From Streptomyces omiyaensis (GTDB lineage: Bacteria > Actinomycetota > Actinomycetes > Streptomycetales > Streptomycetaceae): a stretch of DNA of 64,000 nucleotides. The translations under genes were made by a program, and so were the position numbers. The DNA lies in the NCBI RefSeq assembly GCF_014650895.1, contig NZ_BMVV01000003.1:124001-188000 (forward strand), in the 5' to 3' direction. Each line of letters begins with the position of its first letter. The first letter of the stretch is position 1. Below the pieces are notes generated by a model, which saw only the letters and a program-made list of their open reading frames with translations, was not told the origin of the DNA and did not search any database. Below are positions 1-9,111 of the stretch, piece after piece.

Positions 1-2
1 AC

Positions 3-578
3 GGCACCCGTACGGCTCCGCCCTTGCCTATCCTCGACCAGGAGCGACTGCGGACGCTGCCGGCCAGGGCGCTGGAGCATCTCGAACGGCTGCGCAAGGC
101 CGACCGGTGGCAGGACGCCGACGACGTCGAGGACGCGCTCGACCGGATCGCCCAGGCCGCCGAGGCCCGCTCGGCCGGAGCGACGCTGGAACCGTTCGGC
201 TGGGTGCACTCCGAGTTCCACCCCACCAGCCTCCACATCGGGGAGCGCGGCTGGCGGCTGCTCGACTTCGCCCGCGCCTTCACCGGCCCCGGCCTGCTCG
301 ACCTCGCCAGCTGGCACGGCACCATCGAACCCCCGCACCCCGTGCGCCTGCGCGTCTTCCTGGAGCAGTACGTCACCGCAGGCGGCACCCCTGACGCCCT
401 CGCCCCGCGCGGCGGGCTCACCGCCGAGAACTGGGCCCTGGGCTGGCACCGCATGTGGGCCGTCGAGTGGTTCATGGAGCAGTCGGTCCGCTGGATCAAC
501 GACCCGGCCACCGACCCCGCCTACATCAAGGCCGTCCGCCGCCACCTCACCGACGTCCTCCACCTCCTGGAGATCTGA
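3..578 (+). CDS. Phosphotransferase-family protein (APH fold), 5' end cut by the window
   Basis: C-terminal part of an aminoglycoside/choline-kinase-fold phosphotransferase. The reading frame is open to the window edge, so the true start and the N-lobe lie upstream. The visible motif WVHSEFHPTSLH is the catalytic loop (usually H-x-D-x-x-x-x-N; here the catalytic Asp position reads Glu), followed by RLLDFARAF, which matches the metal-binding D-F/W segment of the family. The following SAM methyltransferase begins two bases after its TGA, so the two are probably co-translated. The substrate is unknown; such proteins occur in resistance, antibiotic-tailoring and general housekeeping contexts. The atypical catalytic loop leaves open that it is a pseudo-enzyme. 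Confidence 0.7.
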   Translation, partial: GTRTAPPLPILDQERLRTLPARALEHLERLRKADRWQDADDVEDALDRIAQAAEARSAGATLEPFGWVHSEFHPTSLHIGERGWRLLDFARAFTGPGLLDLASWHGTIEPPHPVRLRVFLEQYVTAGGTPDALAPRGGLTAENWALGWHRMWAVEWFMEQSVRWINDPATDPAYIKAVRRHLTDVLHLLEI

Positions 579-579
579 C

Positions 580-1272
580 GTGCTCGCCCAGGCATCCCCC
601 TGGCACGCCCACGCCCTCCAACGCACCGCCGCCGGACTCGCCGAGCCCCTCTCCGTACCCGCCCGGATGGAATGGACCACGAGACCCGGCCAAGGGCCCG
701 GAGCCGACGTCCTCGGCCCCGACCTGCGCGGCAAGCGACTCCTGGAACTCGGCTGCGGCCCCGGCCACAACGCCGCCCACCTTGCCACCCGCCACGGCGC
801 CCGCGTCACCGGCGTCGACCTGGTCGGCCTTCAGGTCCGCCGCGCTCGCTCCCACTACGGACGGCTGAACAACCTCACCTTCGTCGCCGGCCACGCCCTG
901 CACTACCTGCACGCCTCCGAAGAGCAGTTCGACGCGATCTACTCCGTCTTCGGCGCCGTCGGGCTCGTCGCGCCCGAGCTCCTGCTCCCGGCCATCGCCC
1001 AGCGCCTCACGCCCGGCCGGGTGCTCGCCTTCTCCGTCCCCCACCCGCAGCGCGGCGGCCGCAGCTCCTCGGGCGACGACCGGCCCCGCCGCGACCACGT
1101 CACCCTCCCTGACCGCACCCGCCTCCCCATCGCCCGCTGGGAGTTCTCCACGGACCGGTGGGAGAAGCACCTCAGCCAGGCGGGCTTCTGGCTCACCTCG
1201 GCCCAGGAGTTCCACGACCCCCGCATGGGCCACTGGCCCACCACCCTGCTGATCCGCGCTCGCAAGCTCTGA
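580..1272 (+). CDS. Class I SAM-dependent methyltransferase
   Basis: 230 aa. The glycine-rich SAM-binding motif LLELGCGPGHNAAHLA lies near residues 50-65, followed by the acidic strand end VTGVDL (about residues 72-77) typical of Rossmann-type methyltransferases. The start is the GTG two bases after the stop of the phosphotransferase gene, which implies translational coupling. The C-terminal half has the expected beta-strands but no substrate-specific signature that I recognise. Together with the upstream phosphotransferase and the downstream HAD-like gene it forms a small plus-strand cluster whose pathway cannot be read from sequence. Confidence 0.85.
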   Translation: MLAQASPWHAHALQRTAAGLAEPLSVPARMEWTTRPGQGPGADVLGPDLRGKRLLELGCGPGHNAAHLATRHGARVTGVDLVGLQVRRARSHYGRLNNLTFVAGHALHYLHASEEQFDAIYSVFGAVGLVAPELLLPAIAQRLTPGRVLAFSVPHPQRGGRSSSGDDRPRRDHVTLPDRTRLPIARWEFSTDRWEKHLSQAGFWLTSAQEFHDPRMGHWPTTLLIRARKL

Positions 1273-1306
1273 CCAGCTATTCGCCCGGCTTCCCCTGGAG
1301 GACCCG

Positions 1307-1852
1307 ATGCGCCCGCCCTACCTGCTCCTCGACATCGACGGCGTCCTCATACCCTTCCCCGACGCAGAGGGCTCGACCCCGGCCACCCACGCCCGCCACG
1401 ACGTCGTCCCCACCGGCCGCAGCGCCGCCAACCCGGTCACCGTCTGGCTCAACCCCGACCACGGCCGCCTGCTCATGGACGTGATCCGCACCGGCCTGGT
1501 CACCCCCGTCTGGTGCACCAGCTGGCGGCAGGACGCCACCACCCTCATCGGCCCGCTTCTGGGCCTCCCTGACCTGCCGTACGTCGACCTGCCGCGCCCC
1601 CAGATCACCACCAGCCACCCCAACGGCTACCTCTGGAAGCGCGACCACGTCGACGCCTGGCTGGACGACGCCCCCGCCGTCTGGATCGACGACGACTTCA
1701 CCGGCCTCGACCATGAATGGGCGGTGGAGCGCACTGTCAAGGGAACGGCGACCCTCCTCATTCAGCCCGACCCGCACCTCGGTCTACAGCCCGAGCACCT
1801 GACCGAGGTCACGAGGTGGGTTGCGCAGTTACACACAGCCCACGCCGCCTGA
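1307..1852 (+). CDS. HAD-like domain protein
   Basis: 181 aa. It opens with [13 protein letters not shown], the DxDG motif I of the haloacid dehalogenase superfamily, and a later WIDDDF (about residues 125-130) resembles the acidic motif IV. A Ser/Thr motif II and a clear Lys motif III are less obvious (VWCTSW is a candidate for motif II). HAD enzymes are mostly phosphatases; the small size, without an evident cap insert, fits the stand-alone HAD proteins common in actinobacteria. It starts 34 bp after the methyltransferase and is probably in the same transcript. A strong hairpin follows the stop codon. Confidence 0.7.
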   Translation: MRPPYLLLDIDGVLIPFPDAEGSTPATHARHDVVPTGRSAANPVTVWLNPDHGRLLMDVIRTGLVTPVWCTSWRQDATTLIGPLLGLPDLPYVDLPRPQITTSHPNGYLWKRDHVDAWLDDAPAVWIDDDFTGLDHEWAVERTVKGTATLLIQPDPHLGLQPEHLTEVTRWVAQLHTAHAA

Positions 1853-1855
1853 CGA

Positions 1856-1892
1856 CTGCTGCCCTCACTGCCACGAGCAGCGAGGGCAGCAG
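1856..1892 (+). terminator. Hairpin after the HAD-like gene
   Basis: CTGCTGCCCTC (1856-1866) pairs perfectly with GAGGGCAGCAG (1882-1892) around a 15-nt loop, starting 4 bp after the HAD stop codon. There is no T-tract, as is usual for Streptomyces terminators. It also separates the plus-strand trio from the convergent minus-strand operon ending at 2038. Confidence 0.6.
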
Positions 1893-2037
1893 CCTGATGA
1901 GCATGGTGCCCCACTCGACCAAGACGTGCGGAAGGTCGACTGAGTACGGACCGACATGACGCCTGAGCTTGTTGGTTGAGACTTCGAGATCTCCGCCAAC
2001 GGCACGGGAGCCTTGTGCGTTGCGGGTATCGAGCTCG

Positions 2038-3204
2038 TCACTCAATCAAGTGGTCGCGGTGAAAGAGCTCACCTTGCCGTGGGGCTCCCGCTCGCTGGTG
2101 CTGCTGAGGCAGACTTGCTGGGATTGCTGGGAGCATACCCAGTGACCTCAGGATGCGTCCGGTGTCAGCCCCGTCGATGATCATGTAGGAGCGCGGGCGT
2201 CGGGCGTCGTGGGCGTAAGCGTCCATCATGCCAACCACGCTCGGCTTGATCTGATGACAGTGCTGCAGAACGAGTAGCTCTGCGGGCTCGGTGAACAGTC
2301 GATCAATTTGGTCGCCGTTCTTGCCCAGGGCCTTGACGTCCATGGCGCGCGGGTAGCCGGGTCCCTTGAACAGCCAGGCGGCCGAAACCTGGCGCCCGCG
2401 GACGAACACTCGTGATGTGTAGAGGTCGGAGCGCTCGCCACCCCAGTCCTTCGGAACGTACGACTCGCCGATCAGTCCGGCGAAGGCGTGTTTCACCACA
2501 TCCTCTGGCACGCGCAGGACCACTTCACCCTCAGCCTCAGTGAAGGGAGATGTGAAGTCGATCCCGTTGAATTGGCTGATATCGCTGGGGTACACCCGTG
2601 CTCCCGGGGTCAGTCCCCCGGCGGCGAGGTCGTCATCGATGAACGACCTGATTCCGATGAAGACCGGCCTGAGCTCAATTTGCGCTGCTCTGAGATCGGT
2701 GACCGTTCCGACCAAGTAGGCCCGCCTGGTACCAGCAAGGCTGCCGGCCGCAGACGAGCTGGCGGTTCTTGCCGAGTTGAACGTGCCGGTGACGTGCACC
2801 TGCTCACCCGCGTCGAGCGTCGCTGCAAAGCTGATCGGCTTAAAGCCTGGGGTGTCCCGTTCTCGGTCCCGCTGGAACGCAAAATCCAACTCAGCGCCGA
2901 CGACCTGCCCCGTGCGCAGGTCCTGCTCCAGGACGCACCGCGCCAGCTCGCTGACTCCCAGCGAGGAAAGCGCCTCGGCCAGTTCTGCGGCAAGCGCGTA
3001 AGGCAACGCTGCCTCTGGCTCGCTCCTGCGGGCAGCCCGTGCCCGCGCGGACTCTGTCCGCCGCTCGCCAAGGAGAGACTGAACCTGATCCTGGTGCAGG
3101 AAGTACGGCTCTAGCGCGATGCGCGTCATCGGAAACGTGATCCTTTTGGCTGGGCGGACCAGGCTCAGCGCCTGGCAATGCTGGGACGGCGTGGGAACGG
3201 TCAC
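2038..3204 (-). CDS. Putative effector protein of the condensin-kinase operon (unknown family)
   Basis: 388 aa, last gene of the six-gene operon. Its GTG start overlaps the kinase stop by 4 bp (GTGA). An internal Met at residue 26 is an alternative start. The N-terminal two thirds show no motif I can name. The C-terminal part (about residues 262-358) is dense and looks like a conserved enzymatic core: SRVFVRGR, AWLFKGPG, ALGKNGDQIDRLF, LLVLQHCHQI and YMIIDGADT. Alternating hydrophobic strands with a charged/amide residue pattern could be a restriction-endonuclease-like fold, but the PD-(D/E)xK triad is not clear-cut, so nuclease is only a guess. Its position after an SMC-like ATPase and a kinase suggests an effector role. 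Confidence 0.6.
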   Translation of the reverse strand: MTVPTPSQHCQALSLVRPAKRITFPMTRIALEPYFLHQDQVQSLLGERRTESARARAARRSEPEAALPYALAAELAEALSSLGVSELARCVLEQDLRTGQVVGAELDFAFQRDRERDTPGFKPISFAATLDAGEQVHVTGTFNSARTASSSAAGSLAGTRRAYLVGTVTDLRAAQIELRPVFIGIRSFIDDDLAAGGLTPGARVYPSDISQFNGIDFTSPFTEAEGEVVLRVPEDVVKHAFAGLIGESYVPKDWGGERSDLYTSRVFVRGRQVSAAWLFKGPGYPRAMDVKALGKNGDQIDRLFTEPAELLVLQHCHQIKPSVVGMMDAYAHDARRPRSYMIIDGADTGRILRSLGMLPAIPASLPQQHQRAGAPRQGELFHRDHLIE

Positions 3205-4571
3205 GGGATGTTCTTGAGCAGGTCAAGGAACTCGTCCACGTCCTGCGGTCGGTCAGTGGGCTTGTGGCGAGTCGCCTCTGCTACTACTGCTCGCCATGGT
3301 CCGCGTGCGGGCAGCAGTGGGAGGTTCTGCTCCGGACGCTCCCTGGTCAGGATGGCCGCGATGAGCCGTCCAATGCTGTAGATATCGGCAGCAGCCGTCA
3401 CGTTATGGGGATTCCCGGACGACAGCTCCGGCGCGGCGAATCCCTCGGACCCGAAACCGGTGCCGGTCCGAGTTCGTCGCGGAACACTAGTCTCCCCTCG
3501 GGGCTGACGACCAAGCCCCCAATCTGCCACGACCCAATTACCGTTGAGGAGCAGAACGTTTGCTGGTTTGATGTCACGGTGGATCCGGTCGTCGGCGTGT
3601 GGACGGCGCAGTCCTTCGCAGATCGCCGTGACGAGGCTCCGGAGGGCTCCTGTCTCCCGCTGCAAACGTTCTGCGTGGCTGGCGGCACTGCCGTTCGCAA
3701 GTGGCATGACGAACCACCGCCCGTCTGGGTCAGAGTCAAGCACTGGCATGACGTTCGGGTGTTCTCCGTAGAGGTGCCCGATGGAGATCTCGCGGCCCAT
3801 GCGGTGTATAGAGTCCTCATCGTTGTAGCGGAGCTGCTTCACAGCGACAGCGATACGGGTATGCCTGTGCACGCCGCCGTAGACCGCTCCCTGGCCGCCC
3901 TCAGCGAGCGGCTCCTGATCCCTGTCGTAGTCCGCCTTCGTTCCGCGCTTAAGCCACCTCACAGCAGCCCACGGCGCGGCCTCGCCAGTGCCGGTCATTA
4001 TCTCGTCGGTGAGAAGGGCACGGGCGGCCTCGATGACGTGGTCACGATAGGCCCCGTCCCGTTGCGCTAGGAGGATGGCCACCAGTGGACCGGCAGCCGG
4101 GAAGGGAGCAAGCTCGACGGCAAGACGGCGTGCCTCGTCGCCCTGAGCGGACCTTCGAGCGGCGCGCTGGCTGGTGTGCTCTTGCCGGGCCGCGTGCAGG
4201 TCAGGATGAGGAACCCAGCCGCGGGGTGGCAGGACCACACGGGCGTCGCGGAAGTCGCATTCGAGGACGATGCACCCGTTGCGCGCGAGCTCTGCGGCTA
4301 TGGCCTCGGCGCGGACGCCGAACGTGGTCACGGCGGATTGCCATCGGCGGGGACCGTTGGTGGCGAAGGCCCACTGGCTGTCGGTCAGGCCATGCGGGCG
4401 CTGCGGTGCCGGAAGGCCTTCCGGCTCCAGGGTGACGCGCGTGATCTTCGGATTGCCGTTGCGGTCGGTGCTGTAATTGCCGTCGGGCAGGGGGACTGCG
4501 TAGGTGGTAAGGCCGGGGTAGACGTTGAGGTGGCGCATCGCGAAGCCGCGCGGGCGGGAGCGGGCGGTCAT
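3201..4571 (-). CDS. Serine/threonine protein kinase of the condensin-like operon
   Basis: 456 aa, cytoplasmic, no membrane segment. An N-terminal region of about 210 residues without a recognised domain precedes a eukaryotic-type kinase domain: glycine loop LAEGGQGAVYGG (222-233), AVK lysine 245, catalytic HRDIKPANVL (331-340), DWG (350-352) in place of the usual DFG, and APE near 380. All catalytic residues appear present, so it should be active. The ATG overlaps the stop of the SMC-like ATPase gene by 4 bp (ATGA) and its own stop overlaps the next start, so it is translationally coupled on both sides. Lack of a sensor or PASTA domain argues against a cell-wall receptor kinase and for an intracellular signalling role inside this system. 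Confidence 0.88.
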   Translation of the reverse strand: MTARSRPRGFAMRHLNVYPGLTTYAVPLPDGNYSTDRNGNPKITRVTLEPEGLPAPQRPHGLTDSQWAFATNGPRRWQSAVTTFGVRAEAIAAELARNGCIVLECDFRDARVVLPPRGWVPHPDLHAARQEHTSQRAARRSAQGDEARRLAVELAPFPAAGPLVAILLAQRDGAYRDHVIEAARALLTDEIMTGTGEAAPWAAVRWLKRGTKADYDRDQEPLAEGGQGAVYGGVHRHTRIAVAVKQLRYNDEDSIHRMGREISIGHLYGEHPNVMPVLDSDPDGRWFVMPLANGSAASHAERLQRETGALRSLVTAICEGLRRPHADDRIHRDIKPANVLLLNGNWVVADWGLGRQPRGETSVPRRTRTGTGFGSEGFAAPELSSGNPHNVTAAADIYSIGRLIAAILTRERPEQNLPLLPARGPWRAVVAEATRHKPTDRPQDVDEFLDLLKNIP

Positions 4572-7483
4572 GCCGGCTCGCGGTACTCATTGCCGGTCAG
4601 CCAGGCACGGAGTAGTTCGACACGTGGGGCGTGCTCGTCATAACCGACGACGACGGGCTGCTCGTTGTACGGGCTGGAGTCTGAGCTGCGGCGCAGCTTG
4701 ACGTACTCGCCACAGGCATCGATGGCATAGGACTCCATGTCGTCTTGCAGTGCCCCGACGACAGTGATGCCGCTCTCCCTGCCGATCTGCCCGAGCAGGG
4801 CGACCGCCTCGCGGCGGTGCTGCTTACCGAGGTTGCGGCCGAGTTCGTCCAGAACAAGGACCAGCGGGCGGCCCGTGCCGCTTGCGGCTGCGGCGGCGCA
4901 CACAAGCTTGATCGCCCGATCATCGATCTGCGCAGTGTTGGCCCGCCGGTCGTAGGGGATGTGCCGCCGCCCCTCGGCGCGCCGCCACGTCGGTACAACA
5001 TTCCAGCCCCAGTCCTCGGTGGGATCGACCGGCGGTGGAGGTTCGTCGTACTGCAGCGAGGCCCCGTACCCACCGTAGGCCCTGTCGAGCCGGTCGAACT
5101 GGGCTGCAACGTCAGCCAGCTTCTTCTTGATGGCGGAGCTGAGCGCCCCTCGGTAGGCCCGGCTGGCCTGGACCGCCTCCTCGTGACCGATTCGTGCGGC
5201 GCCGAGGCTCTCGTGGCGTTCCCTGCGCTGAGTGGCGATCTGCTGGCGCTCGTACCGGTCAGTACCTTCCAGGTGGCGCAAGTAGACGTGGAGTGCGTGG
5301 CGCAGCGGGGCGAAGGCGGCCTGTGCCCGCTGGCTGCTGCCGGGTCCCCGCTGGTTGAACTCTTCCAGCAGTCCAGTGATCTCCGTCGACATGCTGTCAG
5401 AAGCGGTGCGAGGGAAGCACTCGGATATCGCGGTACGAATCAGGTCCCTGGCTTCCTCCCACCAGTCACCAGCCGTCCAGGACTGCTGGTTTTCTGGCAG
5501 ATCGAGCAGGTGCTTGCTGGCAGAGTCGAGGGTGCCATCCCATTGGGCGGTCAGTTCCGGAAGACCGAGCTGCAATTGTTCCTTCTTGAGGTTCTCGAGC
5601 TTCTCTCGGCGAGTCTTGTTTGCCTCGTCAAGGGTGGTCTTCTGACGCTGCAGAGACTCGATTTGCTTCTGACGGACACCCTCCAGTCGGAGCACCTCGT
5701 CCCGCTCGACGACTGCAGCGCCGAGCGCCGGAGAGAGTTTTGCGCACTCATTCCGGATGGCCTGATCTCTCTTCCGCAGGCTGCCAATCCGCACGTCCAG
5801 TTGAGTTGCCTCAACTGCGGCTCTCGCACCCTTCTGCCGGCGCTCAGCAGCAGTGACCCGCCGACCGGCAGATTTCCATCGCTCTTCGGCCAACTGATGA
5901 CCTTCGGATTCTTGGCGAACGCGTTCCCGTGCGGCAGCAATGCGGGCGGCACGGCCGGTCACGGGGCTGGGGAACCCGCCGATGATCACAACACCCGCGT
6001 CGTCATGCACCCGGTCGGGGTTAGCGCGAGCAGTAACTCGCGTGTCAAGGGTCGCGAGGAATCCGCTCAAGTCATATTGCGGGTCGGCATTTCTCGGGAG
6101 GTCAATGCGCCCCGCGCTTTTTGTGAGATTGGCGGCGATCAAGGTCGAGCCGGGTACGCCCGCCAAAAGCACGCTGGCCCTGTCGAGGTCGCCGGAGTCT
6201 ACGACAGCCGCCTCACGGTACGGCCAGAGGGCTGACTCCCACTTTGACCTCTGTTGGGCGTTGAGGACAACTGCGTCGAGCAGGCAGATTCCCCTAATTC
6301 CCTCGGCTGCAAGAACGTCGATCTGCTGCCGGGCCAGGTCCCTGCCGCTTTCCGTGTCCTGCAGGCTTGTTTCGGCGTCGGAGAGCGCCTTCTCCGCCAC
6401 TCCAAGTGCCTTGACTGCCCCTTCCAGGTTAATGTCCGCATCGGTGCGTTCCCGGTTAGCGGTTGGCTCGTCACGGCCGTCAGCATCACGTGCTGTTTCC
6501 CTGGCTGCGCGCAGCTGACGGTCGGTCTCCTCAATCTGCTGTTCCAGCGCTGCAATCTGGTTGCTCAGCTCGCGGTCAGCACCATCGAGCCTGTCGAACG
6601 TGCTCATCGCGGCCTGCTGCCGTCGTGTGAATGCCTCGTCATCGGCCAGCTCCGCCACCTGTCCGACCAGCTCTTGTGCCATGCGACTGGTCTTCTCAAT
6701 CTCGATATCGATCCCAGCAACCTCGGCTTGGATTTCGGCGTTGCGCTGGAGGGCATCGCACAGCAACCGTGCCGTGCGCGACCGCCAGCGGTCGGCGGCA
6801 TCCGCGACGCGCCCACGCGCCCGGTCCCGTGCGTCGATACCGTCCTCGATGACCTGGGCGCTTTCCTCCCAGGCGGCAAGGTCGGACTCGGCGTTGTTGG
6901 CCTTCTGGAGGAGGTCGTACTCGTGGCGGCGTGCCTGGCGTTCCGTCTCTAGCTCGCGGTCGATACCGGTGAGTGCAGCGATCGCTTCGAAGATCCGCCG
7001 CTTGGAGATCTCGTTCAGCGGTTGGGCGAGCAGGTTCGGTGCGGCGCTGGCCCTCACTGATGTCGACAGGAACGACACGCACCGCACGTGCTCCCCGTAG
7101 AGGGTGCGTGGGAGATCACGGGCCGCCACGTCCTGCCGCCTTGCCCGCGGGGGCAGGGCCTGCCAAACCGAGTCAGCGGCCTGCTCCCGTTCGGCCTCGT
7201 TGTCCCCAGTGGGTAGATGCAGCCCGTCCTGCCAGCGTAACTTCAGTCGGGGCCCCTTTTGGCTGCTGCGGTCGATCCGGATCCACACGGTCAGGGCGCT
7301 GGCTTGAAGCTGATCAAGGGTCCCGGCAGCGGGAGCGAACACGCCGATGACGTACCCATGGTCGGCGTTACCCCAACGGTCTTCACCGCCGGCGTCCTCG
7401 GAGTTGAACAGCAGGTCGACCGCGGCGGGCGCGCCGGAACCGAATCGCCACTGCTCATCGGCATGCAGCAAGCTGATCTGGGC

Positions 7484-7485
7484 TA
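7484..7485. repeat. Left TA target-site duplication
   Basis: TA immediately left of the IS; its partner is at 9109-9110. Keeping only one copy on excision joins codons CTA-GCC in the ATPase gene and restores Leu-Ala in frame. Confidence 0.88.
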
Positions 7486-9108
7486 AGGGCTGTCCCGTAA
7501 ATGATCTCCGGGTCGCCTCGGCCATGGTTGATCATGGTGAAGCCCGTTGGTCTATCCGGCGAGAGCGAGGTTGTGCATCCGGGCGATGCCGAGCATCGCG
7601 TGGTGGACACCGTCTCCCTTGAGGCGGCAGTCGCGGAGGATCTTCCAGGCCTTCATGCGGGCGAAGACGTGCTCGACCCGGGCCCGAACCTGCTTGTGGG
7701 ACCTGTTGTGCTCTTCTTTCCAGCCCGGCAGTTCGGTCTGACCGCGCTCGCGACGGTGTGGGATGACGAGGCCGGTGCCCGGGTAGCCGCCGTCGGCGAT
7801 CACGAGGGTCTTGCCGACAGCGGCCTTGGCGCCGGATTCCTCCCAGGCCCTGCAGTCGTTGCGGTTCCCGGCGAGCGGTCGGCCGACCACGACGACGCGC
7901 CTTGTGTCGGCGTCGATGACGACCTGGTGGTTGGTGGAGTACCGGTAGTTCTTCGACCGCTCGGCAATGCTGTGGTCCCGGGTGGGTACCAATGTCCCGT
8001 CCACGATGAGCACCGTGTTCTTGGCGAAACGCTGACGGGGCTGGAGCGCGAGCATCGGCCCGAGGTGGTCGATGATCCGGTCCGCGGCAGACTTGGACAC
8101 CCCGAACAGCGGGGCGAGCTGGCGCATGGTCAGGTTCGTGCGCCAGTACGCGGCCACCAACAGGGCCCGGTCCTCCAGTGGAAGGCTCCACGGCCGGCCC
8201 TTGCGGATCACATCCGCACCCTCGCGTCGAAGCACGGTCACCAACTTCGCGAAGGCGCGAGGGCTCAGCCCGGAGAAAGGGGCTATCCAGGACGGCTCCG
8301 ACGCCGTGATCACACCAGCCACACCGTGATCGTTCCACCCAAGGGAGGTCGAGCGAGTGCTCTTCCGCCCAAGCGCCAGCGGCCATCGGGCCTGTGCCTG
8401 CAGATATGGCCGGTCCAGAATGCTGCCGTGACCGAAGACGAGCGGAGCGGCATAGAACCGCGTTCATTCCTGACATGCGTGACAGAGGTGGCCCGGCTGC
8501 TGGGCATCGGAGACGTCAGCATGGAGCCGAAGGATCGGCATGCCCGCCGCCTTGCCCATGCGGTGCGTAAGCCCCTGCTCGAACGTGCGAGTCTGCCCGA
8601 GGAGTGGTTCGCCCCGCTGATGGCGGCAGCCGTGTACGACCCGGATCCCAGCTTCTGCCGCTGGTTCGTCGAGCCGGCGGTCTACGCATTCGGACGCCGC
8701 CGTGTGATGGCGGCATTGGTCGACTACTTGCGGATCGGCACGCACGCCGAGCGGGCTGGTGCCGTGCGCGCCTGGTACAGCGCCCATGTGCCCTTGCGTG
8801 CAGATCGGACTCCAGCGTACGGACCCGGCGGGGTACGTGATCCCGCTCTGGACGAGTCACAGGACATCAAGGCCGCCTGGCTGGAGACATCCCTGCGGGT
8901 GTTCGCCGAAGCCACCGACCTGCAGATGCGCCACCGTGTCCTGCTGGGCCTGCCTACCTCCCGCGCGGCATACCCGCCACCCCTGCACGAACTACTTGAA
9001 AGCACACTCGCATCCGCCCGCGTCCATCCCGACCCACACATCCGTCGCTGGGCCGCAGCAGCAGACCAGCCCGACTCTTACCCCTCCCGACAGTTGCGGG
9101 ACAGCCCT
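7486..9108. mobile_element. IS5-like insertion sequence with a passenger gene, 1,623 bp
   Basis: Terminal inverted repeats: left AGGGCTGTCCCGTAA (7486-7500), right end reads AGGGCTGTCCCGCAA on the complementary strand (9094-9108), 14 of 15 identical. Target duplication is TA at 7484-7485 and 9109-9110. The boundaries are confirmed because deleting the element plus one TA restores the reading frame of the host ATPase gene. It encodes a DDE transposase on the minus strand (7552-8322) and an unrelated gene on the plus strand (8428-9111). It is unusually long for an element with a 256-aa transposase; the right half is passenger DNA, or the remnant of an earlier fusion. Confidence 0.9.
7552..8322 (-). 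CDS. IS5-family transposase (DDE superfamily)
   Basis: 256 aa, GTG start. It has an N-terminal helix-turn-helix region (LTMRQLAPLFGVSKSAADRII) followed by the DDE catalytic core: VDGTLVPT (first Asp), a central IADGGYPG segment (second Asp), and a C-terminal VEHVFARMKAWKIL containing the catalytic Glu of the Y-x(2)-R-x(3)-E/K-type region. Length and motif spacing fit an intact transposase of the IS5/IS1182-related group; there is no frameshift. It probably still catalyses movement of the element that disrupts the ATPase gene. Confidence 0.9.
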   Translation of the reverse strand: MAGVITASEPSWIAPFSGLSPRAFAKLVTVLRREGADVIRKGRPWSLPLEDRALLVAAYWRTNLTMRQLAPLFGVSKSAADRIIDHLGPMLALQPRQRFAKNTVLIVDGTLVPTRDHSIAERSKNYRYSTNHQVVIDADTRRVVVVGRPLAGNRNDCRAWEESGAKAAVGKTLVIADGGYPGTGLVIPHRRERGQTELPGWKEEHNRSHKQVRARVEHVFARMKAWKILRDCRLKGDGVHHAMLGIARMHNLALAG

Positions 9109-9111
9109 TAG
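8428..9111 (+). CDS. Passenger protein inside the IS element, unknown function
   Basis: Up to 227 aa from GTG 8428; GTG 8479 and ATG 8521 are alternative starts, and no ribosome-binding site decides between them. The protein is helix-rich with spaced Trp and Arg (EEWFAPLMAAAVYDPDPSFCRWF, and HIRRWAAAADQPDS near the end) and looks like a small alpha-helical repeat fold; I do not recognise the family. The last six codons lie in the right inverted repeat. The stop codon TAG is formed by the TA target duplication plus the next host base. Codon usage is typical of Streptomyces, supporting a real gene. It runs opposite to the transposase gene. Confidence 0.55.
   Translation: MTEDERSGIEPRSFLTCVTEVARLLGIGDVSMEPKDRHARRLAHAVRKPLLERASLPEEWFAPLMAAAVYDPDPSFCRWFVEPAVYAFGRRRVMAALVDYLRIGTHAERAGAVRAWYSAHVPLRADRTPAYGPGGVRDPALDESQDIKAAWLETSLRVFAEATDLQMRHRVLLGLPTSRAAYPPPLHELLESTLASARVHPDPHIRRWAAAADQPDSYPSRQLRDSP

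Noticed and set aside
7501..8427. 5' extension of the passenger reading frame across the transposase gene
   Set aside because: Here the frame is antisense to a clear DDE transposase; only the part from about 8428 reads as protein.
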